Assembly: GCA_913775525.1 (NCBI GenBank)
Contig: CAJYLH010000036.1
Location: 248,001-312,000, forward strand
Direction: 5' to 3'
Length of the DNA: 64,000 nucleotides
Origin: an uncultured Chryseobacterium sp.
GTDB lineage: Bacteria > Bacteroidota > Bacteroidia > Flavobacteriales > Weeksellaceae
The position numbers were made by a program, and so were the translations under genes. The number at the start of each line of letters is the position of its first letter. Within the stretch, counting starts at the first letter, position 1. The notes beneath the pieces were generated by a model, which saw nothing but the letters and a program-made list of their open reading frames with translations, searched no databases and was not told the DNA's origin. Positions 8,482 to 17,022 of this stretch are shown piece by piece.

Positions 8482-9189
8482 ATGCAATCATTACTTCTTC
8501 TGCAGATCGACTGGAAAGAACTTTTGCTCGGACAGGAAGACTGGCCGTTCCTGATCGAAATTGTGCTTCGTACAGTGATTATGTTCCTTGCCATCATTCT
8601 TGGATTGAGATTGTTGGGAAAAAGAGGGGTTAAGCAGCTTTCGGTTTTTGAACTGGTCGTCATTATCGGGCTGGGATCTGCCGCCGGCGATCCTATGTTC
8701 TACAAGGAAGTAGGAATAGTTTCATCCCTTGTGGTCTTCATAGTCATCATATTTTTATACAGTGTCATCACCTTCTTCATCGCAAAGAGCAAGAATTTTG
8801 AAAAAGTAGTGGAAGGCAAGCCGATGTGCCTGATCAAAGACGGTGAATTTTCCATCGGGGATTTCAGGAAAGAAAATTTCGGGATCGACGAGTTTTTCGC
8901 TGAATTAAGAATCAACAACATTTCCCATCTGGGCCAGGTGGAAGAGGCTATTGTAGAAATTTCCGGTGAGATCAGCATCTTTTTTTATGAGTCTGAGGAT
9001 ACTAAATTTGGTCTTCCTATTATGCCGAATTCATTGGATCATCCCTTTACACGGGTACCGTCGGAAGGTCATTATTCATGCATATTCTGCGGCAATACCA
9101 AACTGAAGCCGGCAGAGGATGAAATCCGATGTGATAAGTGCGGAAAGGATGAATGGGTTCTATCCAGCAATAAAAAAAGGATCAGTTAG
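8482..9189 (+). CDS. DUF421 (YetF-like) membrane protein with C-terminal zinc-ribbon-like tail
   Basis: Three N-terminal hydrophobic segments (starting EIVLRTVIMFLAIILGL, then VFELVVIIGLGSAAG, then SLVVFIVIIFLYSVITFF) precede the DUF421 cytosolic domain with GKRGVKQLSVFE, GKPMCLIKDGEF and DEFFAELRINN, as in YetF proteins. The C-terminus carries CxxC pairs (CIFCGN and CDKCGKD) that look like a small zinc ribbon. The frame can be extended to a TTG at 8446, but ATG 8482 (MQSLLLLQIDW) is the better start. The gene ends 8 nt inside the 3' end of the convergent ClC gene. The function of DUF421 is not established beyond membrane association. Confidence 0.8.
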   Translation: MQSLLLLQIDWKELLLGQEDWPFLIEIVLRTVIMFLAIILGLRLLGKRGVKQLSVFELVVIIGLGSAAGDPMFYKEVGIVSSLVVFIVIIFLYSVITFFIAKSKNFEKVVEGKPMCLIKDGEFSIGDFRKENFGIDEFFAELRINNISHLGQVEEAIVEISGEISIFFYESEDTKFGLPIMPNSLDHPFTRVPSEGHYSCIFCGNTKLKPAEDEIRCDKCGKDEWVLSSNKKRIS

Positions 9190-11026
9190 AATAGTCTTTT
9201 AAAAGCTGCCTGTAGCTCATCAGGATTGATGATTTGGAGATAAATCCTATGAACATATTATTGCTGTCCACCACAGGGAGGTTCCACACTCCTGTATTAT
9301 CAAATACCTGTAAAATTTCCAGTGGCTTGCTGTTCGGGCTTATGAGTGCGGCCGGAGCCCTCATGATCTGACTGATGCTTTTCAGCTGGTCACTGTTACC
9401 GAAAAGATATGGCCTGATATCATCTATACTGAAAATACCTTTTAAAATACGTTGTTCATTCACTACCGCAAATATATTACGGTTGCCGTCTTTAAGCTGC
9501 TCAAACAATTCGGTTACTGAAATATCTTCTGGTACCGTCTGGGACTGACGGTCTATAAAATCTTCTGTCCTCAGTGAGAAAAGAAGGTTTTTATCATGTT
9601 CATTTGTAAATATCTTACCCTGGTCGGCCAGTGATTTCAGTTCCGGGGAGATAGGGGAGAACCATCTCGCAATCAGATAGGAAATAACCGAAACAATCAT
9701 CAAAGGAATGAACAGGTCGTAGCCGGAGCTGGATTCTGCGATGAGGAAAATCGCGGTCAGCGGGGCATACAATACGCCGCTCATGGCACCGGCCATGCCT
9801 ACAAGAATCAGATTGGTAACCGGAACTTCCTCAAATCCGATCTTACGGCAAATCACCGCGAATAAAAACCCTACCGTGCCGCCGGCAAAAAGCGACGGGG
9901 CAAAATTTCCTCCATTTCCTCCGCTGAAAATGGTAATGGAAGTGGCAAATGCCTTCAACAAAACGATCATCAACAGGAACATGATCACCGTCCAGTCTGT
10001 AATATCAAAATATTTGAACAGGCTGTTTTCTATGATAGAGATCGTATCACCATTCGTAAATTCCTTTACCGTTTCGTAGCCTTCCCCAAAGAGTGGCGGA
10101 AACAGGACACAAAGCAGCGACAGGACTGCGCCCCCCACCATGGCTCTACGGAGGCGTGACATATTCAGGGCCTTCATAAAATGCTCGACTTTCTGGGAAA
10201 TGATCACAAAATAACGTGCATAAAGCCCGGTGACAACCCCCAGGATGAGGTAGTAGGGTACATTTTTGTAATTGAACGCCTCCCGGGTATGAAACCTGAA
10301 CAGGATATCTTCCTGCAATAAGATCCTGGATAACAGACTGCCGCAGACCGCAGCAACCACCAAAGGAATAAAATCGGTGAATACAACACCGGTCAGCAGG
10401 ATCTCAAAAGCAAACATAATTCCCGCAATAGGTGCATTGAAGGCGGAAGCGATCCCCGCAGTAGCACCTGCTGCCAGAAGAAGCGTACGTTCTTTATAAC
10501 TCAACCGGTAGGTCTGTGCATAATTGGAGCCAATGGCAGCCCCGGTAACCGCAATCGGGCTTTCCAGTCCGGCGGATCCTCCGAGTCCAACCGTTATAGC
10601 ACTCTGCACGATCTGGGAGTACATTTTAACTGAAGAAACAATGCTCGAATTCCGCGCAATCTCATACAATATTGCCCCGATTCCCTTTTTATCCTGCCCT
10701 TTAAAGATCGTGAGAACTACTAATGTAGTCAGAACAATCCCAAGGAATGGAAAAACGATATAAAACAGGATCTGGTATTCAAAATGGACTTTATTGACAA
10801 TGAAATAATGGATGTCATGAACCAGCGTTTTCAGCACAACGCCGGCAAGACCGGCGGTACATCCCACAATGATCCCGGAGAGGATCAGGAATTGGTTCCT
10901 GCTCAGCCGGTTGCTCAGCCAGTGCAATACAAGCTCATAACTCCGTGCTTTTTCCAGTCCGTACTTTTGAAAATCTCTTTTAAATTTAAGAAAGCTCAGA
11001 TATTTCTTCCTGTTATGAATGTTCAC
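9182..11026 (-). CDS. ClC family chloride channel/transporter with C-terminal CBS domains
   Basis: A polytopic ClC protein. The selectivity-region motif GGSAGLESP corresponds to the canonical GREGP, with the gating Glu retained, and GGNGGNFAPSLFAGG is the helix-N motif. After the membrane domain (up to ~residue 430) there is a cytosolic pair of CBS repeats (TEDFIDRQSQTVPEDISV onward, and IMRAPAALISPNSKPLEIL). The frame stays open to 11182, but that extension crosses a terminator hairpin at 11118-11150 and cannot be the start. No ATG lies between, so GTG 11026 (VNIHNRKKYLSF) is my choice. A near-consensus TACATTTA box lies upstream. The transported ion is inferred from the family. Confidence 0.85.
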   Translation of the reverse strand: MNIHNRKKYLSFLKFKRDFQKYGLEKARSYELVLHWLSNRLSRNQFLILSGIIVGCTAGLAGVVLKTLVHDIHYFIVNKVHFEYQILFYIVFPFLGIVLTTLVVLTIFKGQDKKGIGAILYEIARNSSIVSSVKMYSQIVQSAITVGLGGSAGLESPIAVTGAAIGSNYAQTYRLSYKERTLLLAAGATAGIASAFNAPIAGIMFAFEILLTGVVFTDFIPLVVAAVCGSLLSRILLQEDILFRFHTREAFNYKNVPYYLILGVVTGLYARYFVIISQKVEHFMKALNMSRLRRAMVGGAVLSLLCVLFPPLFGEGYETVKEFTNGDTISIIENSLFKYFDITDWTVIMFLLMIVLLKAFATSITIFSGGNGGNFAPSLFAGGTVGFLFAVICRKIGFEEVPVTNLILVGMAGAMSGVLYAPLTAIFLIAESSSGYDLFIPLMIVSVISYLIARWFSPISPELKSLADQGKIFTNEHDKNLLFSLRTEDFIDRQSQTVPEDISVTELFEQLKDGNRNIFAVVNEQRILKGIFSIDDIRPYLFGNSDQLKSISQIMRAPAALISPNSKPLEILQVFDNTGVWNLPVVDSNNMFIGFISKSSILMSYRQLLKDYSN

Positions 11027-11117
11027 CTGTGTAGAATTATGGGTAACCGAATTGTTATAATCAGTAAATGTAAGGAATATTATCCTTAGGATAAAAAATA
11101 TCCCTGGCTTCCAGCAT

Positions 11118-11150
11118 AAAAAAATCCTTTCCCGTACAACCGGGAAAGGA
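11118..11150 (-). terminator. Rho-independent terminator after the 272-aa ferritin-like gene
   Basis: Positions 11125-11134 and 11141-11150 form a perfect 10-bp stem with a 6-nt loop. On the minus strand a run of seven T (11124-11118) follows. It separates the ferritin-like gene from the ClC gene. Confidence 0.85.
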
Positions 11151-11174
11151 TCACACCTAAATATTATGAAAGGA

Positions 11175-11993
11175 TCAGACAATAAATAAAGAGGCTATTG
11201 CCTGTGCATCACTTCCAGTGAGTATTTCGTCAAATGATGCTGAACCTGCCGCTGCTCCGAAGGCTGCTGCAGTATTATAGCCCGCCTGGTTGGTATTATC
11301 TTCACCACTGTATACAGGATTGGTTGCTGCCGGCATATTTCCTCCGTTGGCAAGCTCGATCCAGCCTTTATTGGCTCTCATTCTTCTTACCTGTGAAGCA
11401 TGTCTTGCCTCTACGGAATGGATTTGCAACGCTGCTTGCAACACCGCTTTATTGGACATCACATTGCCCGCTTGGCCTTTATACGCTCTTACTCCAGTAT
11501 CTTCAAATGCCTGTGCAAGGATCAGGAACTGGTTGTAATTTGTAAAAGGAGTAAAATTACCATTGGCGGTAAAATCAAATGTAGGCTTTGCACCCGGTGT
11601 TACCCCAAGAGAGGTTAATGTACTTTTCAGGAAAGTAACGTGGGCAGATTCATGTTTGGCAATCTGCATAAAAACCGTCCTGTCAGAATTCGGGATCAGT
11701 CCGGCAGTGGAAAGCCCGATGGCATAATATTCATTTTCCAGGTATTCCAGAACCAATGCCAGCTGAAGGGCATCCGTTAAAGCAGATTTCAGGAAAGTGG
11801 ATGAAGAAGCTGATGCCTCAGTTTCTGCCGCTTTTGCCGGAGTAGACAATAAAGTTCCCAATCCTAGCGGAACTGCAGCTACGGCTGCTTTCTTTCCAAA
11901 TGAGGATATTTTTGTAATGGTCTGCAATCTGGTAGCTTCTGTAGAAAAAAACTGATCATCAGAAAGCTTATCGAGTAATTTAAGAATGTTCAT
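11175..11993 (-). CDS. Ferritin-like domain protein (Ferritin_2 type), probably exported
   Basis: A 272-aa protein with an N-terminal hydrophobic stretch (KKAAVAAVPLGLGTLLSTPAKA) that looks like a signal sequence preceded by an unusually long ~33-residue polar segment. The mature part has four helices with ferritin-like ligands: LEYLENEYY, IAKHESAHVTFLK (ExxH), QAFEDTGVRAYKG and HSVEARHASQVR (ExxH). These proteins are widespread in Bacteroidota and are presumed iron-binding. The C-terminal ~60 residues are Ala/Asn/Gly-rich. It sits directly downstream of a paralogue (24-nt gap), so the two are probably one operon. The biochemical activity is unknown. Confidence 0.8.
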   Translation of the reverse strand: MNILKLLDKLSDDQFFSTEATRLQTITKISSFGKKAAVAAVPLGLGTLLSTPAKAAETEASASSSTFLKSALTDALQLALVLEYLENEYYAIGLSTAGLIPNSDRTVFMQIAKHESAHVTFLKSTLTSLGVTPGAKPTFDFTANGNFTPFTNYNQFLILAQAFEDTGVRAYKGQAGNVMSNKAVLQAALQIHSVEARHASQVRRMRANKGWIELANGGNMPAATNPVYSGEDNTNQAGYNTAAAFGAAAGSASFDEILTGSDAQAIASLFIV

Positions 11994-12017
11994 AATAGTG
12001 ATTTTTAAGGTGGTTAA

Positions 12018-12725
12018 TTACATGATACCTCTTTCTATCCAGGTAAAAGGAGTTTTTATGAAGCCGCCGGCCGCCGCTACAATGTCTTTCGGTTCTTTTG
12101 CAAGGTCAAGCCCGTTGGAATCGATAACATCGTCACCGGAGAACGCTGCTGTTCCCGGATTGATAAGGTCCCTGATCGCTGAGGCATGTCTCGCTTCCAC
12201 AGAAACAATTTTACCGGCGATTACCAGATAGGCGGCATTGGTTATGTATTTACCAGCTCCGTTATAGGCAGCAACACCTGTATCTTCAAGCGCTTTAGCT
12301 GTAGCCAGAACAGAATCCCTGCTGTTGAAATTCACATTAGGATACTGGAATTCAAGCGTAGGCAAAACATTGGATGTAGCCCCGCTGATGGCAGCTTTAA
12401 AGAAATCACGGTGGATCACCTCATGATTATACAGATCCGTGAAAACCTGTTTTTCAACACTTGAAATACCGGAATAGAAATTATTCACCACTTTGGTATA
12501 GAAATCTGCTTCAAGCTGTTCAAGAGCATAAGCATAGTTCAATACACCTACATCACCGCTTCCAAGGTCGAACACTTTTCCGTTCATATCCTCGAAATCG
12601 TCATCGTTACAGCCTACCAGCGTAAGACCTGCCATAGCAAGCCCGATACCGCTGAGCTTTAAAAAGTTTCTTCTGCCTGTATCCAGAGTCGCTCCCTGGT
12701 TAGACACACTGATCGTTTTTTTCAT
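12018..12725 (-). CDS. Ferritin-like domain lipoprotein with twin-arginine-type signal
   Basis: A paralogue of the following gene. The N-terminus has RRNFLKLSGIGLAMAGLTLVGC, which combines a Tat-like RRxFLK motif with a lipobox (LVGC), so it is probably Tat-exported and lipid-anchored. The ferritin-like ligands are ALEQLEADFY, YNHEVIHRDFF (ExxH), KALEDTGVAAYNG and VSVEARHASAIRD (ExxH). The pairing of a Tat lipoprotein with a second ferritin-like protein suggests an envelope-located iron or oxidant-handling unit. That is inference. Confidence 0.82.
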   Translation of the reverse strand: MKKTISVSNQGATLDTGRRNFLKLSGIGLAMAGLTLVGCNDDDFEDMNGKVFDLGSGDVGVLNYAYALEQLEADFYTKVVNNFYSGISSVEKQVFTDLYNHEVIHRDFFKAAISGATSNVLPTLEFQYPNVNFNSRDSVLATAKALEDTGVAAYNGAGKYITNAAYLVIAGKIVSVEARHASAIRDLINPGTAAFSGDDVIDSNGLDLAKEPKDIVAAAGGFIKTPFTWIERGIM

Positions 12726-12805
12726 AATATTATTTTTTAATGGTTAAGTATGCTGAGATCAGTCCGAATGAAGAGAAGCTGATCCGTACAATTATAAACG
12801 ATAAT

Positions 12806-12835
12806 GAAAAACAGCATAAATAGGATTATGCTGTT
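12806..12835 (-). terminator. Rho-independent terminator of the fasciclin gene
   Basis: Positions 12810-12819 (AACAGCATAA) pair perfectly with 12826-12835. On the minus strand the stem is followed by TTTT, just past the end of the fasciclin gene. Confidence 0.75.
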
Positions 12836-12853
12836 TCAATTAACAAACCACTC

Positions 12854-13423
12854 TTACGGCATCAACACCGTATCTATTACATGAATTACACCATTGGACT
12901 GATTAACATCAGCGATCGTTACTTTAGCGCTGTTACCTTTGGCATCTTTTACATACAGGTCTTTACCTTTTGTCCAGAACGTAAGTTCTTCACCTTCCAC
13001 AGTCTTCATCATACTCTTTCCGTTTCCTGCTTTAACGGCTGCCCAGATTTGCTTAGCGCTGTATTTTCCGGGAAGTACGTGATAGGTAAGGATTTTAGTC
13101 AGCATTTCCTTATTTTCAGGCTTTACCAAAGTCTCAACCGTTCCTTTAGGAAGCTTCGCGAAAGCTGCATCCGTTGGAGCCAGCACAGTGAATGGCCCTG
13201 ATCCCTGAAGGGTTTCTACCAGACCTGCTGCTTTTACAGCGGCTACCAATGTTTTATGATCTTTGGAATTAACCGCATTTTCAATAATATTCTTGGAAGG
13301 GTACATTGGTGCACCGCCTACCATTACTGTTTTTTCTTTTGACATCTGTGCATTTGCATGTCCGCTGAATGCGAATGATAATGCAACCATGGTCAATGCT
13401 GTGATTTTTGTTCTTGTGTTCAT
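12854..13423 (-). CDS. Secreted fasciclin (FAS1) domain protein
   Basis: A 189-aa protein with a Sec signal peptide (ALTMVALSFAFSGHANAQ) and a single FAS1 domain over residues ~50-188. Hallmarks are LVAAVKAAGLVETLQGSGPFTVLAPTDAAFAKLP (H1 region) and YHVLPGKYSA plus NGVIHVIDTVLMP (H2 region). FAS1 domains mediate adhesion or matrix contacts. Bacterial ones often lie near ECF sigma/anti-sigma pairs, as here (ECF gene ~0.75 kb away). The gene has its own terminator. Confidence 0.9.
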   Translation of the reverse strand: MNTRTKITALTMVALSFAFSGHANAQMSKEKTVMVGGAPMYPSKNIIENAVNSKDHKTLVAAVKAAGLVETLQGSGPFTVLAPTDAAFAKLPKGTVETLVKPENKEMLTKILTYHVLPGKYSAKQIWAAVKAGNGKSMMKTVEGEELTFWTKGKDLYVKDAKGNSAKVTIADVNQSNGVIHVIDTVLMP

Positions 13424-13559
13424 CTTTATTTAATGTATTAATGTGTTAAACTATTGTTATAGTAAGCTCTTACTGTCATTTACGAGACCGGTTTTCATTC
13501 GGATTTACTTTATTGAAAATTTTATTATTATTTTATTTAAAGCATTGATAAACAGAATA

Positions 13560-14075
13560 TTATTTTTTCTTAAACGGAACAAAATCAAGGCAAACGGAAT
13601 TCATGCAGTAACGTTTTCCTGTAGGTTTAGGCCCGTCATCAAAGCGGTGTCCCAGGTGGGAATCACATCTTCCGCATAAAACTTCCGTTCTTTCCATATT
13701 ATAGGAAGTATCTTTCCTGTACTTTACACTATTCTTACCCATTGGCTGGTAAAAAGAGGGCCATCCGCACGTGGTGGCAAATTTGGAAGTGGACATGAAC
13801 AGGGGATTGCCGCAGACGGCACAGTAATAGGTCCCTTTCTCATCAAACTCGCTGTATTTCCCTGTGAATGCCATTTCTGTAGCACCTTCCCGGGCAACCT
13901 GGTACAGTTCGGGCTTCAGGATTTTTTTCCATTCACTGTTGCTTACTTTGAGCGGAGTACCGGAAGTTCGTGAGTAATAAGGATTTTTCGTTTTAAAGTG
14001 GGCATTCTGTGCAGAACCTGCTGCTGCTATATTCAGGAGGCATATTGCTATGGCTTTGACGAGTATATTTTTCAT
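13560..14075 (-). CDS. msrB: Secreted peptide-methionine (R)-S-oxide reductase (MsrB)
   Basis: MsrB reduces the R-sulfoxide of methionine in oxidised proteins. Residues 1-22 are a signal peptide, so it acts outside the cytoplasm. The structural zinc cysteines C85/C88 and C134/C137 are present. The catalytic Cys is C157 in KRYCMNSVCLDF, and C103 (ATTCGWPSF) is the likely resolving cysteine. An extra Cys, C162, follows the active site. Length and order are standard for stand-alone MsrB. It starts close to the divergent ECF sigma gene, which supports a role in envelope oxidative stress. Confidence 0.92.
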   Translation of the reverse strand: MKNILVKAIAICLLNIAAAGSAQNAHFKTKNPYYSRTSGTPLKVSNSEWKKILKPELYQVAREGATEMAFTGKYSEFDEKGTYYCAVCGNPLFMSTSKFATTCGWPSFYQPMGKNSVKYRKDTSYNMERTEVLCGRCDSHLGHRFDDGPKPTGKRYCMNSVCLDFVPFKKK

Positions 14076-14131
14076 AACGTTTCAATTAAATTCTATAAAA
14101 TTTATGTACGATATAAAAGATTGCCCGGTTT

Positions 14132-14163
14132 TTGCATGGTATGAATTTTATTCACTACATTTG
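14132..14163 (+). promoter_or_regulatory. Candidate promoter (-33 TTG, -7 TACATTTG) at the ECF sigma gene
   Basis: TTG at 14132-14134 is followed 21 nt later by TACATTTG at 14156-14163, a good match to the Bacteroidota consensus. If it is used, transcription begins near 14170 and the sigma gene must start downstream of every ATG in its frame. Confidence 0.45.
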
Positions 14164-14733
14164 AACGGAAATACTTTACTTATTAAAACAAATTACTATT
14201 CGGAAGAGCAGCTTATCCTTCTACTTAAGGATAGAAACGAAAATGGTTATCATTACCTTTATGACCATTATTCGGGCGCTTTATATGGAGTCATCCTCCG
14301 GATCGTACAATCCAAAGAGTATACTGAAGAGATCATCCAGGACGTTTTTGTTAAAATATGGAATTCCATTGCCCAATATGACGCGGGCAAGGGAAGGTTC
14401 TATACATGGATGATCAATATTGCAAGAAATACAGCGATCGATTATTTAAAATCAAAGTCATTTCAGAATGAACTTAAAAACCAATCGCTTCCGGATTTCG
14501 TATATGATTCTGCAGAGCTTTCTGTTCAGGACCATTCCTCTGATCATATCGGATTCAGCAGTATACTCGGGAGTCTTGAAAAAGATAAGCAGCAACTCAT
14601 AGATATGGCCTATTACCAGGGATATACGCAGAATGAAATCTCCGAAAAACTGAAAATGCCGTTGGGAACTGTAAAAACCAAAATGAGAAGCGCACTGATG
14701 AAATTAAAAGACTTGCTAAAAGATTACCAATAA
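14161..14733 (+). CDS. RNA polymerase ECF-type sigma factor
   Basis: The protein has sigma region 2 (FVKIWNSIAQYDAGKGRFYTWM-type block) and region 4 with a helix-turn-helix (YTQNEISEKLKMPLGTVKTKMRSAL). It pairs with a downstream anti-sigma gene one nt away. The start is uncertain. Conserved ECF sequence begins around KTNYYSEEQLILLLK, and the frame offers ATG 14050, ATG 14104, TTG 14161 or the rare ATT 14182. ATG 14050 would overlap msrB. TTG 14161 lies within the candidate -7 box, so ATT 14182 (183 aa, a normal ECF size) becomes attractive if that promoter is real. The likely regulon is envelope or oxidative stress genes nearby. Confidence 0.85.
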   Translation: MNGNTLLIKTNYYSEEQLILLLKDRNENGYHYLYDHYSGALYGVILRIVQSKEYTEEIIQDVFVKIWNSIAQYDAGKGRFYTWMINIARNTAIDYLKSKSFQNELKNQSLPDFVYDSAELSVQDHSSDHIGFSSILGSLEKDKQQLIDMAYYQGYTQNEISEKLKMPLGTVKTKMRSALMKLKDLLKDYQ

Positions 14734-14734
14734 A

Positions 14735-15565
14735 TTGAATACTAAAGAATACATATCATCCGGAATTATAGAATCTTATATTCTAGGTCTTGCTTCTCCT
14801 GAAGAAGCAGGTATTTTGGAGTGTGTGATGAAGAACAATGCTGAAGTAAAAGCAGCATTTGAAGAAGCACAGAAAGTATTGGAAGATCTTGCTACAGCCC
14901 AGGCCGTAGCACCACCTGCTGATCTGAAATCCAAAATATGGAATAAAATCCAAGAAGAACAGACTATTGAAGTTCCAAAACCTGTTGTTGCCAATGAGGT
15001 ACAGCCGGAGCCGCATATAAAACCTGTTCATGATATCCGGACAGCTCCTGAAAGGAAAAACGGCTGGAAGACGTATGCAGTTGCTGCAACAGCATTATTC
15101 CTTTTGAGTACAGCCGCTAACCTGTTCTGGATGAGCGAGCGTTCTGAAAGTAAAAAGCAGATTGCTCAGCTTGAGGCTCAACAGAAAAATAATGCGCTTG
15201 CCCTGCAGAATATGCAGCAGAAATGGACGATGATTTCAAGTCCCGAAATGAAGATGGTGATGCTGAAAGGCGTTGAAAAGCACACAGATTCCAAAGCCAT
15301 GGTTTTCTGGGATACCAAAACCAAAGAAGTATACCTTTCCGCAGAAACTCTGCCGAAAGCTCCTGAAGGCATGCAGTACCAGCTTTGGGCTATAGAAGGA
15401 GGTAAACCGGTGAGTGCAGGAATGTACTCAGAGGATAAGGACGCTAAAATTGCGCTTTCTACGATCCCTCAGGCCCAGGCTTTCGCTATTACCCTTGAAA
15501 AGAAAGGTGGCAGTGAAGTTCCTACAATGGAAAATATGTATGTGATGGGGGAAGTCAGTTCATAG
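14735..15565 (+). CDS. Anti-sigma factor (RskA-like) with one transmembrane helix
   Basis: A 276-aa membrane protein. The N-terminal ~75 residues (YISSGIIESYILGLASPEEA) form a putative zinc-less anti-sigma domain. One transmembrane helix lies at ~112-130 (TYAVAATALFLLSTAANLFW), then a coiled coil (residues ~135-165), and the periplasmic part has a RskA-type C-terminal domain with EGMQYQLWAIEGGKPVSAG. It likely holds the upstream ECF sigma at the membrane. The start codon is TTG, one nt after the sigma stop, and no better ATG is available. Confidence 0.85.
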   Translation: MNTKEYISSGIIESYILGLASPEEAGILECVMKNNAEVKAAFEEAQKVLEDLATAQAVAPPADLKSKIWNKIQEEQTIEVPKPVVANEVQPEPHIKPVHDIRTAPERKNGWKTYAVAATALFLLSTAANLFWMSERSESKKQIAQLEAQQKNNALALQNMQQKWTMISSPEMKMVMLKGVEKHTDSKAMVFWDTKTKEVYLSAETLPKAPEGMQYQLWAIEGGKPVSAGMYSEDKDAKIALSTIPQAQAFAITLEKKGGSEVPTMENMYVMGEVSS

Positions 15566-15607
15566 GTATTATTCTTATGTTAAAATGAGTATTCATGGTC
15601 AATTATG

Positions 15608-16876
15608 CTAATCCTTATCCGTATTTTTCTTAGGTCTTAAAATAAGCCTGATTGAAGGATTATTCGTTACAAATAAGCGCATCCAATCTAATGCCAAACG
15701 TATTTTACTTCCGAAAGTTACCAGTGGAATAATATGGATGAACAGCCAGGTAAGCCAAGCTATAAAGCCTTTGAACGAAAATTTCGGAAGATCCACCACA
15801 GCCCTGAATTTTGAAATAATGGCCATACTTCCTTTGTTATGATAGCTGAAAGGCTTGAGTTCTTTATTTTCTTCCATCCGGATCAGGTTTCCTGCCAGGT
15901 TTTTACCCTGCTGTATAGCCACCTGAGCAAGCTGCGGATGTCCTTTCGGATATTCCTGATCGGTTAGCTGAAGAGCAATATCCCCAAGCGCATAGACATT
16001 TTCTGTTCCTTTTACCTTATTATAAGCATCTGTAAGAATCCTGCGGCCGCGGCCGATACTGTCTTCCGGCAAACCTTTGACCTCTCGTCCTATGACTCCG
16101 GAAGTCCAGATCAGGGTCTCTGTTTCTATCGTTCTGCCATCAGAAAGGATGACTTTACAATCTACATAATCTTTTACCGATACATTCAGCAGGATTTTTA
16201 CCCCCAGTTTGGTGAGTGTTTCATAAGCATCTTCCTGAGCCATTTTGCTCATTGGAGAAAGTAATGTAGGAAGTGCATCAATTAAATAGAGATTGGACAG
16301 GCTCATTTTAATTTCCGGGTATTCCTTCTGGGCAATATACTGTCCCATTTCGGCAATCATGCCTGCTAGCTCCACACCGGTAGGGCCTCCACCGGCAATC
16401 ACAATATTCTGAAGCTTTTCAGCCTTTTTTAAATCTTTATTCCGGGCAGCCTCCTCAAGGGTTAGCAACATATAGTTTCTGAGGTATAGCGCTTCCTCAA
16501 TGGTCTTCATCGGAAGGGCACAGCGCTGTACATTCTCCATCCCGAAGAAGTTGGTCTCTGTTCCCAGGGCCAGAACCAGATAATCATAACTGATGCTTCC
16601 CGTATCTGTATGAAGGAGCTGCGTATTCGTATCTACACTTTCCAGGCTCCCCATATGGAAATGCACATTTTTGTAATTGGCAAACATTTTCCGCAGTGGA
16701 TAACTGATGTTGGATGACTCTATAAATGACGTGGCTACCTGGTAAATCAGCGGAGGAAAGAAGTGGTAGTTGTTCTTATCGACCAGAGTAATTCTGAACC
16801 TGGAATCGTTTTTAAGAGATTTGATCATGTTAATCCCTGCAAAACCTCCGCCTACGATGACGATATGCTTTTTCAT
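15608..16876 (-). CDS. ndh: Type II NADH:quinone oxidoreductase (NDH-2)
   Basis: A single-subunit flavoprotein that passes electrons from NADH to the quinone pool at the inner membrane face without proton pumping. The FAD-binding Rossmann motif is HIVIVGGGFAG at the N-terminus, the second dinucleotide fold is IVIAGGGPTGVELAG near 165, and the FAD-proximal YALGDIA is near 300. The C-terminal region (FKGFIAWLTWLFIHIIPL) is the membrane-attachment helix typical of NDH-2. The frame runs on to 16978, but ATG 16876 (MKKHIVI) is the proper start. The length of 422 aa is normal. Confidence 0.9.
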   Translation of the reverse strand: MKKHIVIVGGGFAGINMIKSLKNDSRFRITLVDKNNYHFFPPLIYQVATSFIESSNISYPLRKMFANYKNVHFHMGSLESVDTNTQLLHTDTGSISYDYLVLALGTETNFFGMENVQRCALPMKTIEEALYLRNYMLLTLEEAARNKDLKKAEKLQNIVIAGGGPTGVELAGMIAEMGQYIAQKEYPEIKMSLSNLYLIDALPTLLSPMSKMAQEDAYETLTKLGVKILLNVSVKDYVDCKVILSDGRTIETETLIWTSGVIGREVKGLPEDSIGRGRRILTDAYNKVKGTENVYALGDIALQLTDQEYPKGHPQLAQVAIQQGKNLAGNLIRMEENKELKPFSYHNKGSMAIISKFRAVVDLPKFSFKGFIAWLTWLFIHIIPLVTFGSKIRLALDWMRLFVTNNPSIRLILRPKKNTDKD

Positions 16877-17022
16877 ATGATTAATATTCTGTGGTGTGTG
16901 CCTATTTTCATTCAATAATAAGACCAAACACCCTGTAAAAATCGTGAAATTAAACCTGTGGTATCCGTAGATGTGCACGATGTTTGCACGTCCATAACAG
17001 CCAAATTTTTAAATATAAGAAT

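Noticed and set aside
10524-10763. Plus-strand frames antisense to the ClC gene
   Set aside because: They lie fully inside the conserved membrane region of the ClC gene and have no recognisable features.
11027-11182. 52-codon N-terminal extension of the ClC protein
   Set aside because: It crosses a perfect terminator hairpin and T-run for the upstream gene, so it cannot be translated from the ClC transcript.
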